Below the pieces are notes generated by a model. The model had not been told where the DNA came from. It did not search any database and saw nothing but the letters and a program-made list of their open reading frames with translations. A DNA stretch of 64,000 nt from DAOTXS01 sp034435055 (lineage in GTDB: Bacteria; Chloroflexota; Anaerolineae; UBA4142): NCBI GenBank assembly GCA_034435055.1, contig DAOTXS010000041.1, forward strand, positions 97,700-161,699, given 5' to 3'. Within the stretch, counting starts at the first letter, position 1. Each line of letters starts with the position of its first letter. Both the position numbers and the translations under genes were made by a program. Shown in pieces: positions 1 to 6,826 of the stretch.

Positions 1-1
1 A

Positions 2-70
2 GAAGCGGTGAAAGAATATCGACCGAAAAGGGAAGCGCAACGCCAGTTGAAAGTAAAAAATGAAAAGTAA
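2..70 (+). CDS. 3' end of an upstream gene (partial, uncertain)
   Basis: Reading from base 2, an open frame of 22 codons runs off the left edge and stops with TAA at 68-70, overlapping the next gene by 11 bp. The peptide is charged and helix-like (begins EAVKEYRPKREAQRQ). A second frame, from base 1, stops at 61-63 and overlaps the next start as ATGA, so either frame could be the real upstream gene. The piece is too short to assign a function. Confidence 0.3.
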   Translation, partial: EAVKEYRPKREAQRQLKVKNEK

Positions 71-389
71 AAAGTTGCAATCAACAGCTCGCTCATTCTT
101 CTCCCGCGTCTACGCGCTCGTCCGCAAAATTCCATGCGGCAAAGTGGCGACGTACGGGCAAATCGCGCGCGCAATCGGTGCGCCGGGCGCGGCGCGGACG
201 GTGGGCTGGGCAATGCACGATTGTCCCGCCAATGTTCCCTGGCATCGTGTTGTCAATGCGCGCGGCGAAATCAGTTTGCGTCCGACCGCCGGGTATCACG
301 AGCAACGCGCGCGGCTAAAAGCCGAAGGCGTCCGGTTTAATCGTGCGGGAAAAATCGATTTGGAAAAATATGGTTGGAAAAAACTGTAA
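60..389 (+). CDS. Alkyltransferase-like (ATL) DNA-binding protein
   Basis: A 109-residue protein of the MGMT/Ogt C-terminal domain family. The helix-turn-helix region (VATYGQIARAIG, around residues 31-42) and the active-site segment are present, but the segment reads VPWHRVV. The alkyl-acceptor cysteine of the PCHRV motif is therefore tryptophan. That substitution defines ATL proteins, which bind O6-alkylguanine without removing the alkyl group and hand the lesion to nucleotide excision repair. The length matches stand-alone ATLs (about 100-110 residues). The Asn-Arg finger region lies upstream in the motif-rich half. The catalytic assignment is read directly from the motif; the repair role is family knowledge. 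The gene may be the last of an operon whose earlier genes are off the window. Confidence 0.85.
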   Translation: MKSKKLQSTARSFFSRVYALVRKIPCGKVATYGQIARAIGAPGAARTVGWAMHDCPANVPWHRVVNARGEISLRPTAGYHEQRARLKAEGVRFNRAGKIDLEKYGWKKL

Positions 390-406
390 CCGGTTTGCCG
401 GTTTTG

Positions 407-415
407 TGGTATAAT
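407..415 (+). promoter_or_regulatory. Extended -10 promoter element for the sugar transporter operon
   Basis: TGG directly followed by TATAAT at 410-415 forms an extended -10 box just downstream of a small hairpin (388-403, AACCGG/CCGGTT) that may end the ATL transcript. It would start an RNA near 422, giving a leader of about 285 nt that contains the repeat element at 457-557. No convincing -35 box is visible. Confidence 0.45.
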
Positions 416-456
416 TGATTTGTAATCGTCACGAATCACAACCTGATGTTGGGTAG

Positions 457-557
457 TAACTGATGGTGCTAGCGCGATACTTGCGTATTTCGTGCTTTGA
501 TTTTGCGACGCGCTACTTGAAGCGCACAACCCACCTGCAAACTAGCACCATGAGTTA
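457..557. mobile_element. MITE-like element, copy 1 (TA-bounded terminal inverted repeats)
   Basis: The element begins TAACTGATGGTGCTAG and ends CTAGCACCATGAGTTA, which are inverse complements with one mismatch over 16 bp. It is 101 bp long and has no ORF. A second copy at 8622-8727 shares its ends and most of its interior (for example GTGCTTTGATTTTGCGACGC). Both copies are bounded by TA, the target duplication expected for IS630/Tc1-mariner type elements. The interior is not symmetric, so orientation can be assigned: both copies point the same way here. Confidence 0.7.
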
Positions 558-570
558 GAATTCTGCTTAG

Positions 571-593
571 GCGACCAGCATTGGTCGTCTTTT
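571..593 (+). terminator. Hairpin with short T-run in the sugar-operon leader
   Basis: GCGACCA (571-577) pairs with TGGTCGT (582-588) around a short loop, followed by TTTT at 590-593. It lies between the MITE-like element and the binding-protein gene. It could be a weak terminator or attenuator within the leader. The rest of 594-708 shows nothing recognisable except the ribosome-binding site near 697. Confidence 0.4.
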
Positions 594-708
594 GCATCTC
601 AGCCACACACGGAAAGGGGGTGGTTCATCGAAGATTCCATTTAAGGGTTAACAATCCACATTCGCTTGTCTAGTGCGTGCTAGGCAAAAATCTCAAGGAG
701 GAGTTAGA

Positions 709-1968
709 ATGTCTCGTTACCTACGCTGGCTCGTTCTCATCGGGCTGGCAATTCTCGTAGTTGCGTTGGTAGTCGCGTGCTCGACCGGTCCCGCCAAGAC
801 GAACAAGTTGGAAATGTTCTCGTGGTGGACTGCCGGCGGCGAAGCCGATGGTCTCAACGCGATGTATGACATTTACAAGAAACAATACCCCGGCGTCGAA
901 ATCGTGAACGCCACTGTGGCTGGTGGCGCCGGTACGAACGCCAAAGCCGTTCTCTCGACCCGCTTGACCGGTGGCGATCCGCCGGACTCGTTCCAACTCC
1001 ACGCTGGCTTGGAAGTTGAAAAGTACGATCCTGAAAAATACCTCCAGAATCTTGATGCACTTTACGCGTCCGAGGGCTGGGACAAGGCGTTCCCCAAAGA
1101 CTTGCTCACGCTCTTGAAATACCAGGATCACTACTGGGGCGTGCCGGTCAACATCCACCGCGCGAATGTTCTCTGGTACAACAAAAAAGTCTTCGACGAT
1201 AACAAATTGACTGCGCCCACCACCTGGGATGAATTCTATAAAGTCGCTGACGCGCTCAAAGCCAAGAACATCGTGCCGCTCGTGATCGGCACGAAAGAGG
1301 GCTGGGAAGCCGGCCACACGTTTGAAACCATCCTCATCGCGACGCTTGGCGCGGACGGCTATCGCGGTTTGTGGACGGGCAAAGTCCAATGGACTGATCC
1401 AAAAGTCACCGATGCGCTCAACACGTACAAAAAAGTAATGTCCTACGCCAACACCGATTACTCGGCGTTGACCTGGGATGGCGCCGCGCAATACCTCGTC
1501 GATGGTAAAGGCGCGATGCACATCATGGGTGACTGGACCGATGGTTGGTTCACCTCCAAGAAATACACCGGCTACGGTTGGGCGCCCGTGCCCGGCACCA
1601 AGGGAATTTTTGACGCGCTGTCCGATTCGTTTGCCGCCGCCAAGAATCCCAAGAACCAAGAAAACTTGAACAACTGGCTCAAGGTTGCCGGTTCCAAAGC
1701 CGGTCAAGAAGCGTTCAACCCCAAGAAGGGGTCCATCTGTGCCCGCACCGACTGCGATCCAAAACTTTTCAACGCATACCTGCAATCCGCGATGACCGAT
1801 TGGTCGAAAGATGTCATCGTGCCCAGTGTAGCGCATGGTGCCGCTGCAACTGAAAAGTGGGCGACCGTTTACAAAGATATCCTGAACACCTTCGCCACCA
1901 AGGGCGACGTCGCCGCCGCGCAAAAAGATTTGCAAAAAGCGTGCGTTGATGCCGGCATGTGCAAGTAA
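709..1968 (+). CDS. Sugar ABC transporter substrate-binding lipoprotein
   Basis: A 419-residue extracytoplasmic binding protein of the CUT1 (MalE/UgpB-like) family. The start at 709 is chosen because GGAGGAG lies just upstream. A hydrophobic N-terminus leads to a lipobox (VVAC) with lipidated Cys24, so the mature protein is tethered outside the membrane. Features typical of the family include the N-terminal EMFSWWTAGGE strand and Trp-rich ligand-binding segments such as MGDWTDGWF. A C-terminal Cys pair (SICARTDCD) could form a disulfide. Two permease genes follow, so this is the first gene of a carbohydrate import operon. The substrate cannot be read from sequence; an oligo- or monosaccharide is expected from the family. 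Confidence 0.9.
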   Translation: MSRYLRWLVLIGLAILVVALVVACSTGPAKTNKLEMFSWWTAGGEADGLNAMYDIYKKQYPGVEIVNATVAGGAGTNAKAVLSTRLTGGDPPDSFQLHAGLEVEKYDPEKYLQNLDALYASEGWDKAFPKDLLTLLKYQDHYWGVPVNIHRANVLWYNKKVFDDNKLTAPTTWDEFYKVADALKAKNIVPLVIGTKEGWEAGHTFETILIATLGADGYRGLWTGKVQWTDPKVTDALNTYKKVMSYANTDYSALTWDGAAQYLVDGKGAMHIMGDWTDGWFTSKKYTGYGWAPVPGTKGIFDALSDSFAAAKNPKNQENLNNWLKVAGSKAGQEAFNPKKGSICARTDCDPKLFNAYLQSAMTDWSKDVIVPSVAHGAAATEKWATVYKDILNTFATKGDVAAAQKDLQKACVDAGMCK

Positions 1969-1980
1969 TCGCGTACATCA

Positions 1981-2015
1981 AAACCTGACAGGTCTGGAAA
2001 GACCTGTCAGGTTTT
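1981..2015 (+). repeat. Perfect 14-bp hairpin between binding-protein and permease genes
   Basis: AAACCTGACAGGTC (1981-1994) and GACCTGTCAGGTTT (2001-2014) are exact inverse complements around a six-base loop, TGGAAA. The position, directly after the binding-protein stop and before the permease Shine-Dalgarno, is where such operons usually carry an mRNA-stabilising or attenuating stem. This lets the binding protein be made in excess over the permeases. It may also belong to a dispersed intergenic repeat family. Confidence 0.75.
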
Positions 2016-2026
2016 CCGGAGACTCT

Positions 2027-3016
2027 ATGCGCCGCGTCAGCAACGATCGATTGATCTCGCTCCTTTTGATTTCCCCATCCGTCATCGCAATTGCGATTTT
2101 TGTTTACGGCTTTATCGGCTTTACCGCTTTTGCCTCGTTGACCAAATGGGATTCGCTCACGCCCGATTTCACTTGGGTCGGCGCGCTAAACTACGAACGG
2201 CTCATGCAAATCGACCGGTTTCTCTGCGATTTGCGTAACACCGTTACATTCACCGTGCTATTTCTGATTGCGACGATTGCCATTGGGTTCCTGTTCGCCG
2301 TCCTGCTCGATCAGCGTATCAAGGGCGAAAGCATTTTCCGCAGTATTTTTCTTTTTCCGATGGCGATCTCATTCATCGTGACCGGCGTCGTCTGGCGGTG
2401 GTTGCTTGGTCCCGGCACAATTCAGACCGGTAGTTCCGGCGTGAATCTCTTGCTCGAAAAAATTGGGCTGGGATTTCTCCGCTGGGGTTGGTTCACCGAT
2501 CCGACGATCTGGCACGTTACGCCGGATTCTAGTGCGGGACAATTCCTGGCGCAAATTGGGTTAGGCGGACTAGCCAGTCCGTACATCGGCGTTTCATTCG
2601 CGATGATTTCCGTCGTCATCGCGGCAACATGGCAAATGTCCGGCTACACGATGGCGATGTATCTCGCCGGGTTGCGCGGCATTCCGGAAGAATTGCGCGA
2701 AGCCGCGCGCGTCGATGGTGCGAGCGAGATTCAGGTCTATCGGCACATTATTATTCCACTGTTGCGACCAATTACACTCAGCGCGGTCATCGTCCTGGGA
2801 CACATCTCGCTCAAGATTTTCGATTTGGTTGTTTCGATGACCGGTCCAGGTCCCGCGTTTGCTACCGATGTGCCGGCATTTTTCATGTGGGACACGACAT
2901 TTCGCGGCAACAACTTTGCGCAAGGCGCAGCGATTGCGACGATTCTACTCGTTACCGTCGCGATTCTCGTGGTGCCGTATCTTGTCAACCAAACTCGCGC
3001 GGAGGCGGAACTATGA
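2027..3016 (+). CDS. Sugar ABC transporter permease, MalF/UgpA type
   Basis: A 329-residue inner-membrane subunit with about six transmembrane helices and the binding-protein-dependent transport EAA loop (EELREAARVDGASEIQVY...P) that docks the ATPase. The start at 2027 follows CCGGAGAC; an upstream in-frame ATG at 1946 would overlap the previous gene and give a non-membrane N-terminus. A long periplasmic loop (about residues 125-190) separates the third helix from the core domain, as in MalF-like subunits. The gene overlaps the next permease by 4 bp (ATGA), so the two are translationally coupled. No ATP-binding gene follows. A shared ATPase of the MsiK/MalK type elsewhere in the genome probably powers the transporter. 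Confidence 0.92.
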   Translation: MRRVSNDRLISLLLISPSVIAIAIFVYGFIGFTAFASLTKWDSLTPDFTWVGALNYERLMQIDRFLCDLRNTVTFTVLFLIATIAIGFLFAVLLDQRIKGESIFRSIFLFPMAISFIVTGVVWRWLLGPGTIQTGSSGVNLLLEKIGLGFLRWGWFTDPTIWHVTPDSSAGQFLAQIGLGGLASPYIGVSFAMISVVIAATWQMSGYTMAMYLAGLRGIPEELREAARVDGASEIQVYRHIIIPLLRPITLSAVIVLGHISLKIFDLVVSMTGPGPAFATDVPAFFMWDTTFRGNNFAQGAAIATILLVTVAILVVPYLVNQTRAEAEL

Positions 3017-3885
3017 CCGTGTCGATCAAACCACGCCCCAAACCCTTGCGCTGGAATCGCCCGCTGATTTATCTCGCGCTGATCCTCGCCGCCGCGTTTT
3101 ATCTGTTGCCGGTTTACGTTCTGCTCATCACCGGCATGAAAAGTTTCCAAGAAGTTTCACTGGCGCGGATGTGGGACCTGCCCTCGGGCTTGCATTTCGA
3201 TAGCTTTCTCAAAGCGTGGCTCGGTTCGCAAGCCGAAGGTTTTCGTGGCTTGTCCGAAAATTTTATGAACAGCGTCTACCTCACTATTCCGGCAACACTT
3301 CTTTCGGCGTTGCTTGGCTCGTTGAATGGTTATGTGCTTGCCAAGTGGAAATTTCGCGGCTCGAATATTTTATTTCCGTTGATGCTGTTCGGCATGTTCA
3401 TCCCGTACCAAAGCATTCTGATCCCGCTGGTCCAAGTGTTGCAAAAGATGGGCTTGTACGGCAGCATTCCCGGTTTGATTTTCGTGCACGTCGTTTATGG
3501 TATCCCCATCACAACGCTCATCTTTCGTAACTACTACGCCGAAGTGCCGACCGAGTTGGTGGAAGCGGCAAAGATCGATGGCGCGGGAATTATCGGCATC
3601 TATCGTCACATTCTCTTTCCGATTTCGATGCCGGGATTCGTCGTCGTGATGATCTGGCAATTTACATCGATCTGGAACGATTTCTTGTTCGGCATCATCG
3701 TAACCAGCCGCCCCGCCGTGCAACCGATCACCGTGGCGTTAAACAATATGGCGGGGTCGTACATCGTCGAGTGGAACGTGCAAATGGCGGGCGCGCTTCT
3801 CGCCGCTCTGCCGACGTTGCTCGTGTACGTTTTGCTCGGTCGTTATTTTATGCGCGGCTTGCTTGCCGGCTCGCTGAAAGGATAA
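3013..3885 (+). CDS. Sugar ABC transporter permease, MalG/UgpE type
   Basis: A 290-residue second permease with six predicted transmembrane segments. The EAA motif is clear (PTELVEAAKIDGAGIIGIY, then FPISMPG). The ATG at 3013 overlaps the stop of the first permease and has GGAGGCGG upstream. With the preceding two genes it completes the membrane part of a CUT1 carbohydrate importer. The stretch downstream (3886-3975) holds a terminator-like word repeat, so the transporter transcript probably ends here. Confidence 0.93.
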   Translation: MTVSIKPRPKPLRWNRPLIYLALILAAAFYLLPVYVLLITGMKSFQEVSLARMWDLPSGLHFDSFLKAWLGSQAEGFRGLSENFMNSVYLTIPATLLSALLGSLNGYVLAKWKFRGSNILFPLMLFGMFIPYQSILIPLVQVLQKMGLYGSIPGLIFVHVVYGIPITTLIFRNYYAEVPTELVEAAKIDGAGIIGIYRHILFPISMPGFVVVMIWQFTSIWNDFLFGIIVTSRPAVQPITVALNNMAGSYIVEWNVQMAGALLAALPTLLVYVLLGRYFMRGLLAGSLKG

Positions 3886-3895
3886 TTTACAATTT

Positions 3896-3968
3896 AACCA
3901 CAGGGAACACAGAGGACACAGAGATGAGGATGCTTTCTCGGTGCGCTCTGTGTCCTCTGTGGTTTTTT
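3896..3968 (+). repeat. Quasi-palindromic CACAGAG-word repeat ending in a T-run
   Basis: Left arm AACCACAGGGAACACAGAGG... (3896-3923) and right arm CTCTGTGTCCTCTGTGGTT (3946-3964) are near-perfect inverse complements, followed by TTTTTT. The arms are built from repeated words (GAACACAGAGGACACAGAG). The element could act as a rho-independent terminator for the transporter operon. It is one of several word-repeat families in this window. Confidence 0.75.
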
Positions 3969-3975
3969 CAGGCAC

Positions 3976-4776
3976 ATGGAAATCATCAATCCCAACCTTC
4001 CACGCGGTCACATCCGCGTTGCAATTTTCGATTTCGACGGTACGCTTTCGCTCCTCCGCCGTGGCTGGACCCAAATCATGCACGCGCTGATGTCAAGCGA
4101 ATTACTGAAAACACCACAGCATGAAAGTGAAGCCGACCTCGACCCGTTCATCACCAATTTGATTTATAGCACCTCAGGTCAGCAAACGATTTACCAGATG
4201 ATTCGTCTTGCCGAAGAAGTGGAAAAGCGCGGGGGTACGCCAAACACACCGCAAGCGTACCTGCAAATCTTTACCGAACGTTTGTTGGTGCGCGTGAACA
4301 AGCGCATCGCCGCGATTCAAGCCGGCGGGAACGCAGCCGAAGAGTGGTTGGTGCCAGGCACGCGGGAATTTCTGCAAGCGCTCCGTGCGCGAAACATCAC
4401 TTGCTACATCGTCTCCGGCACCGGCGAAAATTTCGTGCGCGATGAAGCGGCACTGCTGGGCATCGCGCCGTACTTTGCCGGCATCTTTGGCGCGCATGCC
4501 GATTACAAAAATCATTCCAAGAAAATCATCATCGGCAATTTGGCGCACAAGCACACGCTCCACGCCGGCGAACTCGTTACGTTTGGCGATGGCAAACCGG
4601 AAATCGCTGACACCAAAGCGGTTGGTGGCATCGGCGTGGGATTGGCAACCGAGGAGGAAAAACGCAACGGCGTGAACTTGCACAAACGCAACGTGTTGAT
4701 TCAAGCCGGCGCGGACATCATCGTTCCGGATTTTCGGGAACATAACGCGTTGGTGGAATTCCTATTCGCTAAATAA
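3976..4776 (+). CDS. HAD-superfamily hydrolase (phosphatase-like)
   Basis: A 266-residue protein with HAD motif I FDFDGTLS (Asp19 nucleophile, Asp21 acid/base). The motif II serine/threonine lies in YIVSGTGENF, and the motif IV acidic region in VTFGDGKPEIADTKA. An alpha-helical cap occupies about residues 35-120, as in subfamily I phosphatases such as phosphoglycolate phosphatase or beta-phosphoglucomutase. It is cytosolic (no signal peptide). It sits 20 bp before a conserved unknown gene and a PfkB-type sugar kinase, and the three probably form one operon acting on a phosphorylated sugar or polyol. The substrate is unknown. Confidence 0.85.
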   Translation: MEIINPNLPRGHIRVAIFDFDGTLSLLRRGWTQIMHALMSSELLKTPQHESEADLDPFITNLIYSTSGQQTIYQMIRLAEEVEKRGGTPNTPQAYLQIFTERLLVRVNKRIAAIQAGGNAAEEWLVPGTREFLQALRARNITCYIVSGTGENFVRDEAALLGIAPYFAGIFGAHADYKNHSKKIIIGNLAHKHTLHAGELVTFGDGKPEIADTKAVGGIGVGLATEEEKRNGVNLHKRNVLIQAGADIIVPDFREHNALVEFLFAK

Positions 4777-4796
4777 AATTCGCCGAGGTTTTTGAA

Positions 4797-5759
4797 ATGC
4801 CCTATCCCATGTTTGATCGCAGTCGCTTGCGTGTCAAGCCGCTTGCCGAACGGGTGCACGATATGAAACTCACCGACGTGCTTGCGCTCGACACCCCCAC
4901 ACCGCCGTGCGACGATTCTCAACTTGTGTCCATCGCCGACCGCATCGTGCGCGCGCGCCAAACCAAGCGCCCGGTGATTTTGATGATGGGCGCGCACGTG
5001 CTCAAAGTTGGTTTATCGCGTTTCGTCATCGATTGGATGGAACGCCGCGTCATCACGCATGTTGCAATCAACGGCGCTGGTGTGATTCACGATTACGAAC
5101 TTGCGCTCATTGGCGCGACGACGGAAAGTGTGGCGCGGTACATTCAGGAAGGACAGTTTGGTTTATGGCGCGAAACCGCGCGCATCAACGAGATTGTGCA
5201 AGCCGGCTTGCGCGATAACTTGGGTTACGGTGAAGCCATTGGGCGTGTAATCGAAGCAGAACGATTTCCGCATCGTGACGTGAGCATTCTGGCGGCGGGT
5301 TATCGTTTGCGCGTGCCAATCACAGTTCACATCGGCGTTGGTTACGACATCACGCACGAACACGCTAACTGCGATGGCGCGACAATCGGCGAGGCATCGT
5401 ACCGCGATTTTTTGATTTTCACGCAGGCGATTACCGAATTGCAAGGCGGCGTCGTGCTAAATTTCGGGAGTGCCATTATGGCGCCCGAAGTGTACCTGAA
5501 AGCGTTGTCGATGGCGCGCAATGTTGCGCATCAAACCGGCAAGCGCATCAACGAATTTGCGACGGCGGTATTCGATTTGCAAGACCTTGGCGCAGATGTG
5601 CATCACGAAGTTCCCAAAGATAATGCGGCGTACTATTTCCGCCCGTTCAAGACGATGCTCGTGCGTACGGTCGCCGACGGCGGCGAAAGTTTTTACGTGC
5701 GCGGCGATCATCGGGCGACAATGCCGGCGTTGTATCGACGGACGATAGAGGACCGATGA
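4797..5759 (+). CDS. Conserved protein of unknown function in a sugar-phosphate operon
   Basis: A 320-residue soluble protein I cannot assign to a named family with confidence. It has a Rossmann-like start (RPVILMMGAHVLKVG, then THVAINGAGVIHDYELALIGATTES), Gly-rich loops, and conserved-looking acidic and His clusters (VGYDITHEHANCDGA; DLGADVHHEVPKDN). A nucleotide- or NAD-binding fold, possibly deoxyhypusine-synthase-like, is a guess. It lies between a HAD phosphatase and a PfkB/RfaE-type kinase, which suggests a step on a phosphorylated sugar. The last codons (RRTIEDR) lie inside a GACGG-word repeat, so the native C-terminus may have been replaced by repeat-encoded residues. Confidence 0.6.
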   Translation: MPYPMFDRSRLRVKPLAERVHDMKLTDVLALDTPTPPCDDSQLVSIADRIVRARQTKRPVILMMGAHVLKVGLSRFVIDWMERRVITHVAINGAGVIHDYELALIGATTESVARYIQEGQFGLWRETARINEIVQAGLRDNLGYGEAIGRVIEAERFPHRDVSILAAGYRLRVPITVHIGVGYDITHEHANCDGATIGEASYRDFLIFTQAITELQGGVVLNFGSAIMAPEVYLKALSMARNVAHQTGKRINEFATAVFDLQDLGADVHHEVPKDNAAYYFRPFKTMLVRTVADGGESFYVRGDHRATMPALYRRTIEDR

Positions 5760-5796
5760 CGGACGACGGACGCCAAGCATGTCCGTCTTCCGTCTT
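5738..5796. repeat. GACGG-word quasi-palindromic repeat
   Basis: CGACGGACGATAGAGGACCG and the following GACGGACGACGGACG are mirrored by GTCCGTCTTCCGTC at 5781-5794. It spans the stop of the unknown gene and the gap before the kinase, and creates a spurious upstream ATG at 5756. The same word family recurs at 53812-53880, 55055-55120 and 55445-55507. Confidence 0.7.
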
Positions 5797-5809
5797 TGGT
5801 CTGAATGCT

Positions 5810-6799
5810 ATGAACACTTTGGAACTCGAAAACATCCTCGCCCAATTTCCCAATCTCACTCTGCTTGTCCTCGGCGATTATTTTCTCGATCTCTATCTCG
5901 ACATTGATTCCGCGCTCGCCGAAACGTCGCTGGAAACCGGGCTGGAGGCGCATCAAGTTGTGCGCATGCGCGCGTTTCCCGGCGCGGCAGGCACAGTAAC
6001 ATCAAATTTGCGCGCGCTCGGCGTGAAGGTGATTGCGTTAGGCGTCATCGGCGATGACAGTAATGGCTATGAACTCAAGCGTGCGCTGTCCGCAACTGGC
6101 GTCGCTATCACGTCGCTGATCGAATCGCACGAGCGCGTTACGCCGACGTACACCAAGCCACGGCGCGACGGACGCGAGTTGAATCGGCTCGATATAAAAA
6201 ACCGAACGCCGTTGCCACGCGCGATTGAAGATGAAATCATTTTGCAATTACGCGACTGGGTTCCGCGCGTGAACGGCGTCATCGTCGTCGATCAAGTACA
6301 AGAAGAAAATTGCGGTGTCATTACCCAGCGTGTGCGTGATGAGTTCGCGGGACTTGGCGCCGGGAAAATCGTGGTGGCGGAATCGCGCGAACGCATCGGC
6401 TTGTTCCGGAATGTCATCGTCCAAGCGAATGCACGCGAGGCAAGGCACGCGACTGGGTTACCCGACATCGAAGCGTGCGGTTTCGCGTTGGCACAGCAAA
6501 ATCGCGGCGCGATCATCACCATTGGCGCAGAAGGCATTCTCGTGTTCGATAGAACTGGCTGTGCGCGTGCGCCCGGCGTGAAAATCGAAAATGAAATCGA
6601 CACAGTTGGCGCGGGCGACAGCGTGTGCGCCGGGTTCACCGCTGCGTTGTGCGCCGGGGCTACCTTGCGGCAAGCCGCTGAAATTGGCAATCTGGTAGCC
6701 GGGGTAACGATTCAGCAAATTGGAGTAACTGGCACGGCGACACTGGCACAAATAATCGCGCTGCATCAATTGCAAGAAAAAAAGACCAGCCACAACTGA
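5810..6799 (+). CDS. PfkB-family carbohydrate kinase, RfaE/HldE N-domain-like
   Basis: A 329-residue ribokinase-fold kinase. The N-terminal VLGDYFLDLYLDID strand resembles heptose-7-phosphate kinases (RfaE1/HldE). The C-terminal anion-hole motif DTVGAGDSVCAGF places the catalytic base at Asp270. The start at 5810 avoids 18 residues that would be translated from the word repeat. The family phosphorylates a sugar with ATP. With the HAD phosphatase and the unknown protein upstream, it suggests a small heptose- or sugar-phosphate pathway. There is no fused nucleotidyltransferase domain, so it is not a full HldE. A terminator hairpin overlaps the stop codon. Confidence 0.88.
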   Translation: MNTLELENILAQFPNLTLLVLGDYFLDLYLDIDSALAETSLETGLEAHQVVRMRAFPGAAGTVTSNLRALGVKVIALGVIGDDSNGYELKRALSATGVAITSLIESHERVTPTYTKPRRDGRELNRLDIKNRTPLPRAIEDEIILQLRDWVPRVNGVIVVDQVQEENCGVITQRVRDEFAGLGAGKIVVAESRERIGLFRNVIVQANAREARHATGLPDIEACGFALAQQNRGAIITIGAEGILVFDRTGCARAPGVKIENEIDTVGAGDSVCAGFTAALCAGATLRQAAEIGNLVAGVTIQQIGVTGTATLAQIIALHQLQEKKTSHN

Positions 6800-6815
6800 T
6801 GCGTGGCTGGTTTTT
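6785..6815. terminator. Bidirectional terminator between convergent genes
   Basis: ACCAGCCAC (6785-6793) pairs with GTGGCTGGT (6803-6811), followed by TTTTT on the plus strand and by a T-rich run on the minus strand. It overlaps the kinase stop codon and serves the convergent secreted-protein gene as well. Confidence 0.85.
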
Positions 6816-6826
6816 GATTCACTCGA

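Noticed and set aside
457..593. Riboswitch with terminator in the sugar-operon leader
   Set aside because: The second copy has the opposite orientation relative to its neighbouring gene and TA-bounded ends, which fits a mobile element better.
721..1935. A 404-residue open frame on the minus strand opposite the sugar-binding protein
   Set aside because: It is a shadow of a strongly supported lipoprotein gene; it lacks a ribosome-binding site, has biased composition and no family motif.
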